Assembly: GCF_000463015.1 (NCBI RefSeq)
Contig: NC_022247.1
Location: 4,278,001 to 4,342,000, forward strand
Direction: 5' to 3'
Length of the DNA stretch: 64,000 bases
DNA from: Variovorax paradoxus B4
GTDB lineage: Bacteria; Pseudomonadota; Gammaproteobacteria; Burkholderiales; Burkholderiaceae_C
A program made the translations under genes and the position numbers. Numbering within the stretch: position 1 is the first letter of the stretch; each line of letters opens with the position of its first letter. The notes beneath the pieces were generated by a model. It did not search any database. It was not told the origin of the DNA and was given only the letters and a program-made list of their open reading frames with translations. Shown here piece after piece: positions 1 to 14,884 of this stretch.

Positions 1-1204
1 GGCCGCCGAAGCCGCGGAACGCGGTGTTGCTCTGCGTGTTGGTCTTGCCCGAGTAGCCGTGCATGGCCACGTTGGGCAGCCAGTAGGCGTTGTCGAAGTG
101 GCACAGCGCGCGCGTCATCACCGGGCCCGACAAGTCGGCCGAGTGGCCAGCGCGCGAGACCATGGTGATTTCCGCGCCGAGGATGCGGCCCTCGTCGTCG
201 TAGCCCACCTCGTACTCGTACCAGAAGCAGTGGCGCCGGCCGGTGATCATGAAATCGTCGTCGCGGTCGAGCCTGAGCTTGACCGGGCGCTGCAGCTGCC
301 GCGCCGCGATGGCCGCCACGCAGGCGAACAGCGCCGATTGCGATTCCTTGCCGCCGAAGCCGCCGCCCATGCGCCGGCATTCCACGTGCACTTCGTTCGA
401 CTGCAGATGCAGCGCGTGCGCCACCAGGTGCTGCATCTCGCTCGGGTGCTGCGTCGAGCAGTGGATGTGCAGCGCGCCGCCTTCCTTGGGAATGGCGTAG
501 CTGATCTGGCCTTCCAGATAGAACTGCTCCTGCCCGCCCACGTCGAGCGTGGCGGTGTGGCGGTGCGGTGCCTTGGCGATGGCCGCGCGCACGGCTGCCT
601 CGTCGCCCTCGTTGGCCGAGCCGCCGCTGCGCACGATGTGCATCGGCGGCACCACGTACTGGCCGCGCGCATGCGCATCCTGCGGCGTGAGCACGGGCGG
701 CTGCGCCTCGATGGTCATCGCCTCCTTGGCCCTGGAAGCGGCGCGGCGCGCGGCCTCGCGCGTCTCGGCGATCACGGCGAACACGGGCTGGCCGAGATAG
801 CGGATCTCGCCGCCGTCCTTCACCGGCAAGAGAATCGGGTCGTCGTGGACGATCGAACCGCAGTCGTTGGTGCCGGGAATGTCGTCGGCCGTGAGCACCG
901 TGACCACGCCGGGCATCGCGCGGATGGCGTCGAGCGACAGCGCCGTGACGCGGCCGTTGGCGGCCGGCGACAGGCCGAGCGCGCAGTGCAGCGTGCCGGT
1001 GAGTTCCGGAATGTCGTCGATGTAGGTCGCTTCGCCGGCCACGTGCAGGTGCGCCGATTCGTGCGGCCGGCTGATGCCGACGCGTGCGCCGAGGTCGTGC
1101 GCAAGCGCTTCGGCCGCCGGGTCGATGCGGGCAGCCGTGTTGGTCAGGTAGTCGGCAAAGGCCTCGGCGGGCTGCAGCAGGCGGGCGTCGATGGGTTTGT
1201 TCAT
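1..1204 (-). CDS. xdhB: Xanthine dehydrogenase molybdopterin-binding subunit XdhB (partial, 3' end outside window)
   Basis: Large molybdenum-cofactor subunit of a two-subunit xanthine dehydrogenase, which oxidises hypoxanthine and xanthine to urate in the cytoplasm. The visible 401 residues begin MNKPIDARLLQPAEAF. An N-terminal hammerhead domain (about residues 40-150) is followed by the molybdopterin-binding domain with MGGGFGGKESQ, and the sequence is cut at RGFGG, a conserved Moco contact, so roughly half of the usual 780-800 residues is missing. The ATG lies 2 bp after the xdhA stop (TGA-CC-ATG), so the two are translated as one unit. The maturation factor xdhC is not adjacent but lies about 31 kb away at 34026-34832. 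Confidence 0.95.
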   Translation of the reverse strand, partial: MNKPIDARLLQPAEAFADYLTNTAARIDPAAEALAHDLGARVGISRPHESAHLHVAGEATYIDDIPELTGTLHCALGLSPAANGRVTALSLDAIRAMPGVVTVLTADDIPGTNDCGSIVHDDPILLPVKDGGEIRYLGQPVFAVIAETREAARRAASRAKEAMTIEAQPPVLTPQDAHARGQYVVPPMHIVRSGGSANEGDEAAVRAAIAKAPHRHTATLDVGGQEQFYLEGQISYAIPKEGGALHIHCSTQHPSEMQHLVAHALHLQSNEVHVECRRMGGGFGGKESQSALFACVAAIAARQLQRPVKLRLDRDDDFMITGRRHCFWYEYEVGYDDEGRILGAEITMVSRAGHSADLSGPVMTRALCHFDNAYWLPNVAMHGYSGKTNTQSNTAFRGFGG

Positions 1205-1206
1205 GG

Positions 1207-2826
1207 TCAAGCTCCTTCGGCCGCGGCTTTGACCGCGGCATGCGGCATCACGCTCCAGACGCTGGTCTCTTCGAGCGACAGCGCGTCTTCGGCGCGCGTT
1301 TCGAGCCAGAGGCGCTGGATCAGGTTCTGCGCCACCTGCAGCCGGTAGTCGGCCGAGGCGCGCATGTCCGACAGCGGCTTGAAGTCCTGCGCGAGCGCGA
1401 GTCTGGCGGCGGCGACGCTGGCCTGCGTCCACGGCTTGCCGACGAGCGCCGCTTCGGCATTTGCGGCGCGCTTGACGGTGGCGGCCATGCCGCCAAAGGC
1501 CAGGCGCACGGCCTTCACCGTGTCGCTGCCCGGCTCCAGATCGATCGCGAAGCCTGCGCACAGGGCAGAGATGTCGCAGTCGAAACGCTTGCTGATCTTG
1601 TAGGCGCGCACCTGGCGGCGCATGGCGGCCAGCGGAACCGCGAGCCCCTGCACGAACTCGCCGGGCTGCAGCTGGTTCTTCATGTAGTCGATGTAGAAAT
1701 CGGGCAGCGGCATGCGGCGCACCGCGTCGCCGCGGCGCAGCTCGATCTCGGCGTCCAGCGACATCAGCACCGGCGGCGAATCGCCGATGGGCGAGCCGTT
1801 GGCCACGTTGCCGCCCATGGTGCCGGCATGGCGGATCGGCGGCGAGGCGAAGCGCAACCACACGTCCGTGAGGCTCGGCACGCGCTGCACCAGGGCTTCG
1901 AAGGCGGCTTCGAGCGAGGCGCCGGCGCCGATGTAGAGCTCCCCCCCTTCGTCGTTCTGCCGGGTCTCGATGGTCTTCATCTCGGCCACGTCGCCCACGT
2001 AGATGATGTCGCCGAGGTCGCGGAACTGCTTGTTGACCCAGAGGCCGACGTCGGTCGAGCCGGCCAGCAGCTGGGCGCGCGGCTTCTGCTCGCGCAGCGC
2101 GGCGAGCTGGGCGATGGTCCTGGGGGCGTGGAAGTGGTCGATGCGGGCGCCGAGCGGCGCCGCGTAGTCCAGGCCATCGTTCTGCAAGGCGGTGAGCGCC
2201 GCCACCACGGGCTTCGTGTCGAGCCGCACGGCCGGCAGGTCGAACATGCGCTGGCCCGCATCGAGGATCGGCCGGTAGCCGGTGCAGCGGCAGAGGTTGC
2301 CCGAGAGCTCGTCGGCCAGCTGCTGGCGCGTGGGCTGCGTGCCCTCGGCCTGGTGGTGCTCGTAGGCGGACCACAGCGACATCACGAAGCCCGGCGTGCA
2401 GAAGCCGCATTGCGAGCCATGGCAGTCGACCATCGCCTGCTGCACGGGGTGCAGCGTGTGGACGGCATGCTTCCTGTTGTCCTGCGGTTGGGCGGCCGCG
2501 CACTGCGCCTTCAGGTCCTCGACCGTGAACAGCGCCTTGCCATGAAGCGCGGGCAAAAACTGGATGCAGGCGTTGACCGTCTGCAGCTGCAGCCCGCCGA
2601 CCGTGCCCGGCGCGTTGGCGTCGCTGGCCAGTTCGCCGATCACGACGGTGCAGGCGCCGCAGTCGCCCTCGTTGCAGCCCTCCTTGGTGCCGGTGCAGTG
2701 CGCGTCCTCGCGCAGCCAGTCGAGCACCGAACGGGTCGGATGGACGCCGCTGACGTCGACGATCCTGCCGCGGTGGAAGAAGCGGACGGGTTGCGTGTTG
2801 TTGTTGCTGCTGCTCTCTGTGCTCAT
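1207..2826 (-). CDS. xdhA: Xanthine dehydrogenase small subunit XdhA (2Fe-2S and FAD)
   Basis: 539-residue iron-sulphur/flavin subunit that passes electrons from the Mo site in XdhB to NAD+. The plant-type 2Fe-2S domain is at the N-terminus (EGCNEGDCGACTVV, cysteines near 51, 56 and 59, fourth ligand in NACIQF). The second 2Fe-2S domain has CHGSQCGFCTPGF and NLCRCTGYRPI. The FAD domain has LLAGSTDVG near 254 and GGNVANGSP near 340, then the CO-dehydrogenase flavoprotein C-terminal domain. I chose the ATG at 2826 (MSTESSSNNN): an in-frame start 87 bp upstream would only add unconserved sequence over the probable promoter. First gene of the xdhAB unit. Confidence 0.95.
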   Translation of the reverse strand: MSTESSSNNNTQPVRFFHRGRIVDVSGVHPTRSVLDWLREDAHCTGTKEGCNEGDCGACTVVIGELASDANAPGTVGGLQLQTVNACIQFLPALHGKALFTVEDLKAQCAAAQPQDNRKHAVHTLHPVQQAMVDCHGSQCGFCTPGFVMSLWSAYEHHQAEGTQPTRQQLADELSGNLCRCTGYRPILDAGQRMFDLPAVRLDTKPVVAALTALQNDGLDYAAPLGARIDHFHAPRTIAQLAALREQKPRAQLLAGSTDVGLWVNKQFRDLGDIIYVGDVAEMKTIETRQNDEGGELYIGAGASLEAAFEALVQRVPSLTDVWLRFASPPIRHAGTMGGNVANGSPIGDSPPVLMSLDAEIELRRGDAVRRMPLPDFYIDYMKNQLQPGEFVQGLAVPLAAMRRQVRAYKISKRFDCDISALCAGFAIDLEPGSDTVKAVRLAFGGMAATVKRAANAEAALVGKPWTQASVAAARLALAQDFKPLSDMRASADYRLQVAQNLIQRLWLETRAEDALSLEETSVWSVMPHAAVKAAAEGA

Positions 2827-2893
2827 GCTCTTTGGCCTCGTGGGCGGCTCGGTTTCCCGGCCAAGCCTGGACGTTAGCCGCTTGTGCCAGTGC

Positions 2894-2926
2894 CCACATA
2901 CCGCAGGAGCCATATTGCGTATGTGG
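2894..2926. promoter_or_regulatory. Inverted repeat upstream of xdhA, possible operator
   Basis: CCACATACCGCA (2894-2905) and TGCGTATGTGG (2916-2926) are inverted repeats with one bulged base. The inner CATATTGCGTATG is itself palindromic. The repeat lies 68-100 bp upstream of the xdhA start in the 190-bp gap after mbtH. No U-tract follows on either strand, so an operator is likelier than a terminator. The binding regulator cannot be named. Confidence 0.4.
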
Positions 2927-3016
2927 ACGCGGGTATGCGACCTAGGGGGAAACCCTCGAGAGCGAGAGCAATTCCCGGGCCATGGGCGTGCGCACCCATG
3001 GCGGGAGCGGGTGCCG

Positions 3017-3226
3017 TCAGCCGCCGCCGGCGGCCACCAGCGAGCGCGGCCGCATGTCGACCCAGTTCGCTTCGATGAATGCGTCGCAGGCGGCCCGGTC
3101 GGTCGCTGCCAGCGCCACCTGCCAGCCGGCGGGTACGGCGATGAAGGCGGGCCACAGCGAGTGCTGCCCCTCGTGGTTCACCAGCACCAGAAAGCTGGCG
3201 TTCTTGTCGTCGAACGGGTTGCTCAT
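3017..3226 (-). CDS. MbtH-like NRPS accessory protein
   Basis: 69-residue MbtH-family protein that binds and activates or stabilises NRPS adenylation domains. It shows the family signature in order: NPFDD, VNHEGQHSLWP, VPAGW and NWVDMRPRSL, including the three conserved tryptophans. It is the last gene of the operon, 18 bp after the glycosyltransferase and downstream of the NRPS on the same strand, so the NRPS adenylation domains are its obvious clients. Length is normal for the family. Confidence 0.95.
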   Translation of the reverse strand: MSNPFDDKNASFLVLVNHEGQHSLWPAFIAVPAGWQVALAATDRAACDAFIEANWVDMRPRSLVAAGGG

Positions 3227-3244
3227 GTCGATTTCCTTGGGCGT

Positions 3245-4564
3245 TCAAGCCATTTCCGCGGATGCGGGGGTGGTGCGGCGCAGCGCCGCCAGCGCTTCGG
3301 CGATACCGGCGAGCGCGTGATGGCGCGCGAAATCCTCGCGCAATGCGGCCGCGCGCTGCCGGTAGCTGGATTCGCCCAGCACCTTGCGCACGGCGTCGCC
3401 GATCTGGCGCGCGCCCGGCTGGCCGGTGCCCAGGTTGATGCCCGCCCCCGACCAGGCCACGCGCGCGGCGATCTCGGGTTTCTCCTCGCTGGTTCCGGCC
3501 ACCACCAGCGGCACGCCAAGGCTCAGCGCATGGTTGACCGAGCCGTAGCCGCCGTTGGTGACCATCGCGTGCACCTTGGGCAGCAGCCGGTCGTAGGGCA
3601 GGAACGGCAGCACGCGGGCATTGGCGGGCAGGTTCGCAGCCAGCGCAGGCGGCACCGGACCGCCGGTGGTGGCGATGACGAGGACGTTGCCGTCGCCCGC
3701 CAGCGCCTGCAGGGTCGGGCCGATCAGCTGCGCCGGGTTCTGGTTGGCCAGCGTGCCCTGCGTCACCAGCACGACCGAGCGGCCGTCGTCCAGTTCGTGC
3801 CACCAGTCGGGCGGCGTGAAGCCGCGGCTGGCGGGCGCGAGCAGCGGGCCGACGAAGCGCACCGATGCGGGCAGGTCGCTGCGCGGGTATTCGAAGGAAG
3901 GCGCGGTGAGCTGCAGGTACAGGTCCGGCAGCTTGACCATCGCATCGACGAAGAACTCCGGCAGCGCCGGCGAACCCGAGCGCGCCAGCAAGCCGTCGAA
4001 GTGGCGCTGCACCTCGCCGAACATCGCCTGCTTGAGGTTGGCGTTCATCGCCCGGTTGCGCGCGCGCCCTTCCGGCGTGCTCGACGGCGCCAGCGCGGTA
4101 CCGAAGAAGGCGGTGTCGCAGCTGGACAGCGGCAGCGCCGAGATGCCGATGGCGACGACGGCCGGACGCTCTTCGCGCGGCCCCAGCAGCAGCGGGAAGG
4201 TGCCGCAGAACATCGTGTCGACCAGGATGGCATCGGCCTCGAACCCGTCGAGGATCGAACGCAGCCCCGCGTGCTGCGCGGCCATGGCGCCGGCAAAGAA
4301 ATGCTTGAGGCCGAAGCACAGCTGCGCATGTGCGGACGACAGGCGCTGGCGCTCGGGAAAGCGCTTGTCGAGGTCGCGGTAGTCGTAATCGATCGCGGGT
4401 GCGAACGGCGTGAAGCCTGCGCCGGTGGCTTCGGCCTGCGCCCTGAACTGGCTCGCGGTGTGCACCCGCACCTCGTGCCCGAGGCCCACGAGGTGCTGCG
4501 CGATCGCCAGCATCGGCAACACGTGCCCCGGCAGGGCGGTGGCGGCGATGAGATAGCTTGCCAT
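3245..4564 (-). CDS. GT1/MGT-family glycosyltransferase of the NRPS operon
   Basis: 439-residue GT-B glycosyltransferase of the UDP-glucuronosyl/macrolide type. The N-terminal acceptor domain begins SYLIAATALPGHVLPM. The C-terminal nucleotide-sugar domain carries TNGGYGSVNHALSLGVPLVV and SEEKPEIAARV, the usual donor-binding region of MGT enzymes. An AGGAG precedes the ATG at 4564. Its position between the NRPS and mbtH implies that it glycosylates the peptide product. Sugar donor and attachment site cannot be read from sequence. Rhamnosyltransferase-like enzymes share this fold, so rhamnose or glucose are both possible. Confidence 0.88.
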   Translation of the reverse strand: MASYLIAATALPGHVLPMLAIAQHLVGLGHEVRVHTASQFRAQAEATGAGFTPFAPAIDYDYRDLDKRFPERQRLSSAHAQLCFGLKHFFAGAMAAQHAGLRSILDGFEADAILVDTMFCGTFPLLLGPREERPAVVAIGISALPLSSCDTAFFGTALAPSSTPEGRARNRAMNANLKQAMFGEVQRHFDGLLARSGSPALPEFFVDAMVKLPDLYLQLTAPSFEYPRSDLPASVRFVGPLLAPASRGFTPPDWWHELDDGRSVVLVTQGTLANQNPAQLIGPTLQALAGDGNVLVIATTGGPVPPALAANLPANARVLPFLPYDRLLPKVHAMVTNGGYGSVNHALSLGVPLVVAGTSEEKPEIAARVAWSGAGINLGTGQPGARQIGDAVRKVLGESSYRQRAAALREDFARHHALAGIAEALAALRRTTPASAEMA

Positions 4565-4582
4565 TTGCGTTCTTGCTCCTCT

Positions 4583-12079
<7,497 letters not shown>

Positions 12080-12091
12080 GCATTTCTCCAA

Positions 12092-12501
12092 GTCTTGAAT
12101 GAAATCGGCAACGATGCATGTGCGCGTGAAATGGACGCGTGATGCACCCGCCGTTCAAGGAGAAATGCCGGTGGCCCGCGGTGACAATCCGTTCACATTG
12201 CCGGACCAATGTACAAGTCGTTGCAATGATTTCAGTGACGCTTTTCCGCGCACGGAAATTTCACGCGGAACCTTGAGCGAGAAAGGTTTCACCGGGAAGT
12301 GGACATTCGATTCGCGATGGCCGAATACGAAGGCTTTCATCGTATTTCCTAGGTCCGATGCGTCGAAAACATTGTTGCAATGCAGCAACTTGGTACAAAT
12401 TCTGTAGGGGCATCCATCGGCGTGTGAACGGCCGGCCAAAAAAATATGCGCTCGGCAGCGCGTACTTTTGATTGATTCCAAGGCCGCGGGGCGATCCCGT
12501 G
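12092..12501. other. Intergenic region upstream of the NRPS
   Basis: 410 bp without a convincing gene, AT-richer than its surroundings. It holds the NRPS promoter region (minus strand) and the terminator of the Nramp-like gene. TTGCAATG occurs at 12221-12228 and 12375-12382; the second lies in the inverted repeat GTTGC-6-GCAAC (12374-12389), a candidate regulator site. I could not pick a convincing -35/-10 pair. Confidence 0.5.
12437..12461 (-). terminator. Rho-independent terminator of the Nramp-like gene
   Basis: On the minus strand GCGCT-GCCG-AGCGC forms a five-pair, four-base-loop hairpin followed by ATATTTTTTT. It lies about 40 bp after the stop of the Nramp-like gene, so it should insulate the NRPS from read-through. 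Confidence 0.75.
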
Positions 12502-13755
12502 TCAGCGCACCATGTCCCATCCCATCATCAGGGCAGCGAACCCCATCAGGGCCGTGCCGCCCCACCCCAGCCATCGCGTGCGGCGCCCCGAGGTGAACAC
12601 GCCCATGACCTTCTCGCGCGACACCAGGACCATCATCGCGGCCATGATCGGCACGGCCACCACGCCGTTGATCACGGCACTCCAGTAGAGCGCCTTCATC
12701 GGATCGATCGGCGTGAAGTCGAGCGCCGTTCCCACCAACGTGGCCACGGCGATGATGCCGTAGAACTCCTTGGCCTCGCGCCAGTGCCGCTCCAGCCCTT
12801 CTTCCCAGCCGAAGGCCTCCGCCACCGCATAGGCGGCCGACGAGGCCAGCACGGGCACCGCCAGCAAGCCGGTCGCGATGATGCCGCCCGCGAAGAGCCA
12901 GAACGCGAAGTCGCCCGCCAGCGGCCGCAGCGCCTCGGCCGCCTGCGCCGCCGAGGTCACGTCGCGCACCCCCGCCGTGAACAGCACCGCCGCTCCCACC
13001 ACCATCACGAAGAAAGCGATCACGTTCGAGAAGGTCATTCCCAGCCAGGTGTCGAGCCGCACGCGCCGCAGGTCGCGCCACACCTCCTTGTCGGTGCCGC
13101 GCCGCCCGCCCTTGAGCCGGAGCTCTTCGACTTCCTGCGAGGCCTGCCAGAAGAACAGGTACGGCGAGATGGTGGTACCCAGCAGCGCCACGATCATCAT
13201 CCAGTAGTTGCCGTTCCACTGCAGCCTGGGCACGACGAGGTCGTGCAGCACGCGGCCCCACTCCACCTGCACCGCGAACACCGCGGCCACATAGGCAAAC
13301 AGCGTGAGCGTCAGCCACTTGAGGACGTAGGCCAGCTTGCGATAGGGCACGAACACCTGCAGCAGCACCGTGACCACGCCGAACATCAGCGAAAGGAAAT
13401 GCGCCCCGCCGCCCACCACCAGCGCCAGCGCCTCGCCCATGGCCGCGATATCGGCCGCGATGTTGATGGTGTTGGCCACCACCAGCAGCGCCACCAGCAC
13501 GAACAGAAAGCCGCGCGGCATGTGCTCGCGCAGGTTGGCGGCCACACCCTTGCCCGTGACCCGGCCGATGCGCGCCGACACCAGCTGGATCGCCACCATG
13601 AACGGCAGCGACAGGAACACCGTCCAGAGCAGGCCGGTGCCGAACTGGGCACCGGCCTGGGTGTAGGTGGCAATGCCGGAGGGGTCGTCGTCGGCCGCAC
13701 CGGTGACGACGCCGGGCCCCACGTGGCGCAGGAACGACGGAATACGTTTCTTCAT
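12502..13755 (-). CDS. Nramp-related divalent metal transporter
   Basis: 417-residue polytopic inner-membrane protein with about 11 hydrophobic helices. TM1 contains ADDDPSGIATYTQAG in the position of the canonical Nramp DPGN motif, so the Asp is kept but the Asn is not. The TM6 region reads GIIATGLLAVPVLASSA and lacks the MPH motif whose Met selects transition metals. Substrate is therefore uncertain: Mn/Fe import is the family default, but Nramp-related Mg transporters also lack that Met. It is transcribed alone, with a terminator downstream and a LysR gene upstream on the same strand. Confidence 0.8.
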   Translation of the reverse strand: MKKRIPSFLRHVGPGVVTGAADDDPSGIATYTQAGAQFGTGLLWTVFLSLPFMVAIQLVSARIGRVTGKGVAANLREHMPRGFLFVLVALLVVANTINIAADIAAMGEALALVVGGGAHFLSLMFGVVTVLLQVFVPYRKLAYVLKWLTLTLFAYVAAVFAVQVEWGRVLHDLVVPRLQWNGNYWMMIVALLGTTISPYLFFWQASQEVEELRLKGGRRGTDKEVWRDLRRVRLDTWLGMTFSNVIAFFVMVVGAAVLFTAGVRDVTSAAQAAEALRPLAGDFAFWLFAGGIIATGLLAVPVLASSAAYAVAEAFGWEEGLERHWREAKEFYGIIAVATLVGTALDFTPIDPMKALYWSAVINGVVAVPIMAAMMVLVSREKVMGVFTSGRRTRWLGWGGTALMGFAALMMGWDMVR

Positions 13756-13855
13756 GTGTGCCTCGATGGTGGCATGCCAAGCCTGACCGCCAGATGATCT
13801 TTCGCAAGCGCCTGCTGAAACAAGGCGCGCCGGTCCTGCGTCTTTCCCTCTCCCC

Positions 13856-14773
13856 TTAACCGGTGCGCTCGGAAAACAGCGCCGTGATCACCTGCCGCAG
13901 CCACTGGTTGGCCGGATCGGCCTCGAAGCGCTTGCTCCAGTGCAGCGAGACCGTGAAGTCGCGCAGCGGAAAGGCAGGCTCCACGATGGCGTAGCCGCCC
14001 TCCTCGGCGAACCCGCGCGCGATGTTGCGCGGCATCACCACGGCAAGATCGGTGGCGCGCACGATGGCCGGCAGCACCATGAAGTGCTCGGTGGTGAGCC
14101 GCACGCGCTCCTCCAGGTTGAGCAGCTGCAGAATGCGCAGCGTCTCCGCATGCGTGCGCACCGCCACGTACTCGAGCGTCTGCAGCGCCTCGATCAGCGC
14201 CTGGCTGCTGCGCCGCCCGCGCGCGAACGGATGGCCCTTGCGCAGCAGCACGATGTAGCGGTCCTTCAGCAGGTGCTTGCGCTGCGTGTCGCGCACCTTG
14301 GGCAGGAAGCCGAAGGCAAAGTCGATGCGGCCGCTGTCGAGCGCGGGCGCGATTTCGGTGGGCGGCAGCGGAAGCGTCTCGACCCGCACGCCGGGCGCCA
14401 GCTCGCCGAGCCGCGCCATGAGCGCGGGCAGGAAGCGGCCCTCGCCGATGTCGCTCATGTGGATGCGGAAGGTCTTGCGCGAGGCCTGCGGCTCGAAACG
14501 GTCGGACTCGTTCAGCGCCTCTTCCAGCGTGTTGAGCGCAACCTGCACCGCAGTGGCCAGCCGCTCGGCGCGCGGTGTCGGCGCCACACCGCCCGGCGCG
14601 CGCGTGAAAAGCGCGTCCTTCAGCAGCAGGCGCAGGCGGCCGAGGCCGTGGCTCGCCGCCGGCTGCGTCAGGCCCAGCGCCTCGGCCGCGCGGCTCACGC
14701 TGCGGGCACGGTAGACCGCATCGAAAAGGCGCAGCAGGTTGAGGTCGATCGTCTGTATATGCATGGCATGCAT
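13856..14773 (-). CDS. LysR-family transcriptional regulator (divergent from the sugar dehydrogenase)
   Basis: 305 residues: N-terminal winged helix-turn-helix (NLLRLFDAVYRARSVSRAAE, then LTQPAASHGLGRLR) and a C-terminal periplasmic-binding-like effector domain starting near RKTFRIHMSDIGEG. I use the ATG at 14773; another in-frame ATG at 14764 is equally usable, and upstream in-frame sequence is unconserved. Its promoter originally faced the gene at 16854, the usual arrangement for a LysR regulator and its target, but a group II intron now separates them by nearly 2 kb. Confidence 0.88.
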   Translation of the reverse strand: MHAMHIQTIDLNLLRLFDAVYRARSVSRAAEALGLTQPAASHGLGRLRLLLKDALFTRAPGGVAPTPRAERLATAVQVALNTLEEALNESDRFEPQASRKTFRIHMSDIGEGRFLPALMARLGELAPGVRVETLPLPPTEIAPALDSGRIDFAFGFLPKVRDTQRKHLLKDRYIVLLRKGHPFARGRRSSQALIEALQTLEYVAVRTHAETLRILQLLNLEERVRLTTEHFMVLPAIVRATDLAVVMPRNIARGFAEEGGYAIVEPAFPLRDFTVSLHWSKRFEADPANQWLRQVITALFSERTG

Positions 14774-14884
14774 ATTACTTAGCTCGATTATTTTATTGAA
14801 GACCCGGCACCGGGCTCGCACACTGGCCGCCGTCGCCGATCGCGCTCCGTTCGGTGAACACAAGAAGAGCACCCCACAACGAAA

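Noticed and set aside
1084..2877. Long plus-strand frames opposite xdhA/xdhB
   Set aside because: Composition is that of antisense to GC-rich codons; the xanthine dehydrogenase motifs lie on the minus strand.
12092..12480. A 102-codon plus-strand frame upstream of the NRPS (12099-12407)
   Set aside because: No RBS, atypical amino acid composition and overlap with the NRPS promoter region; it is AT-richer than real genes here.
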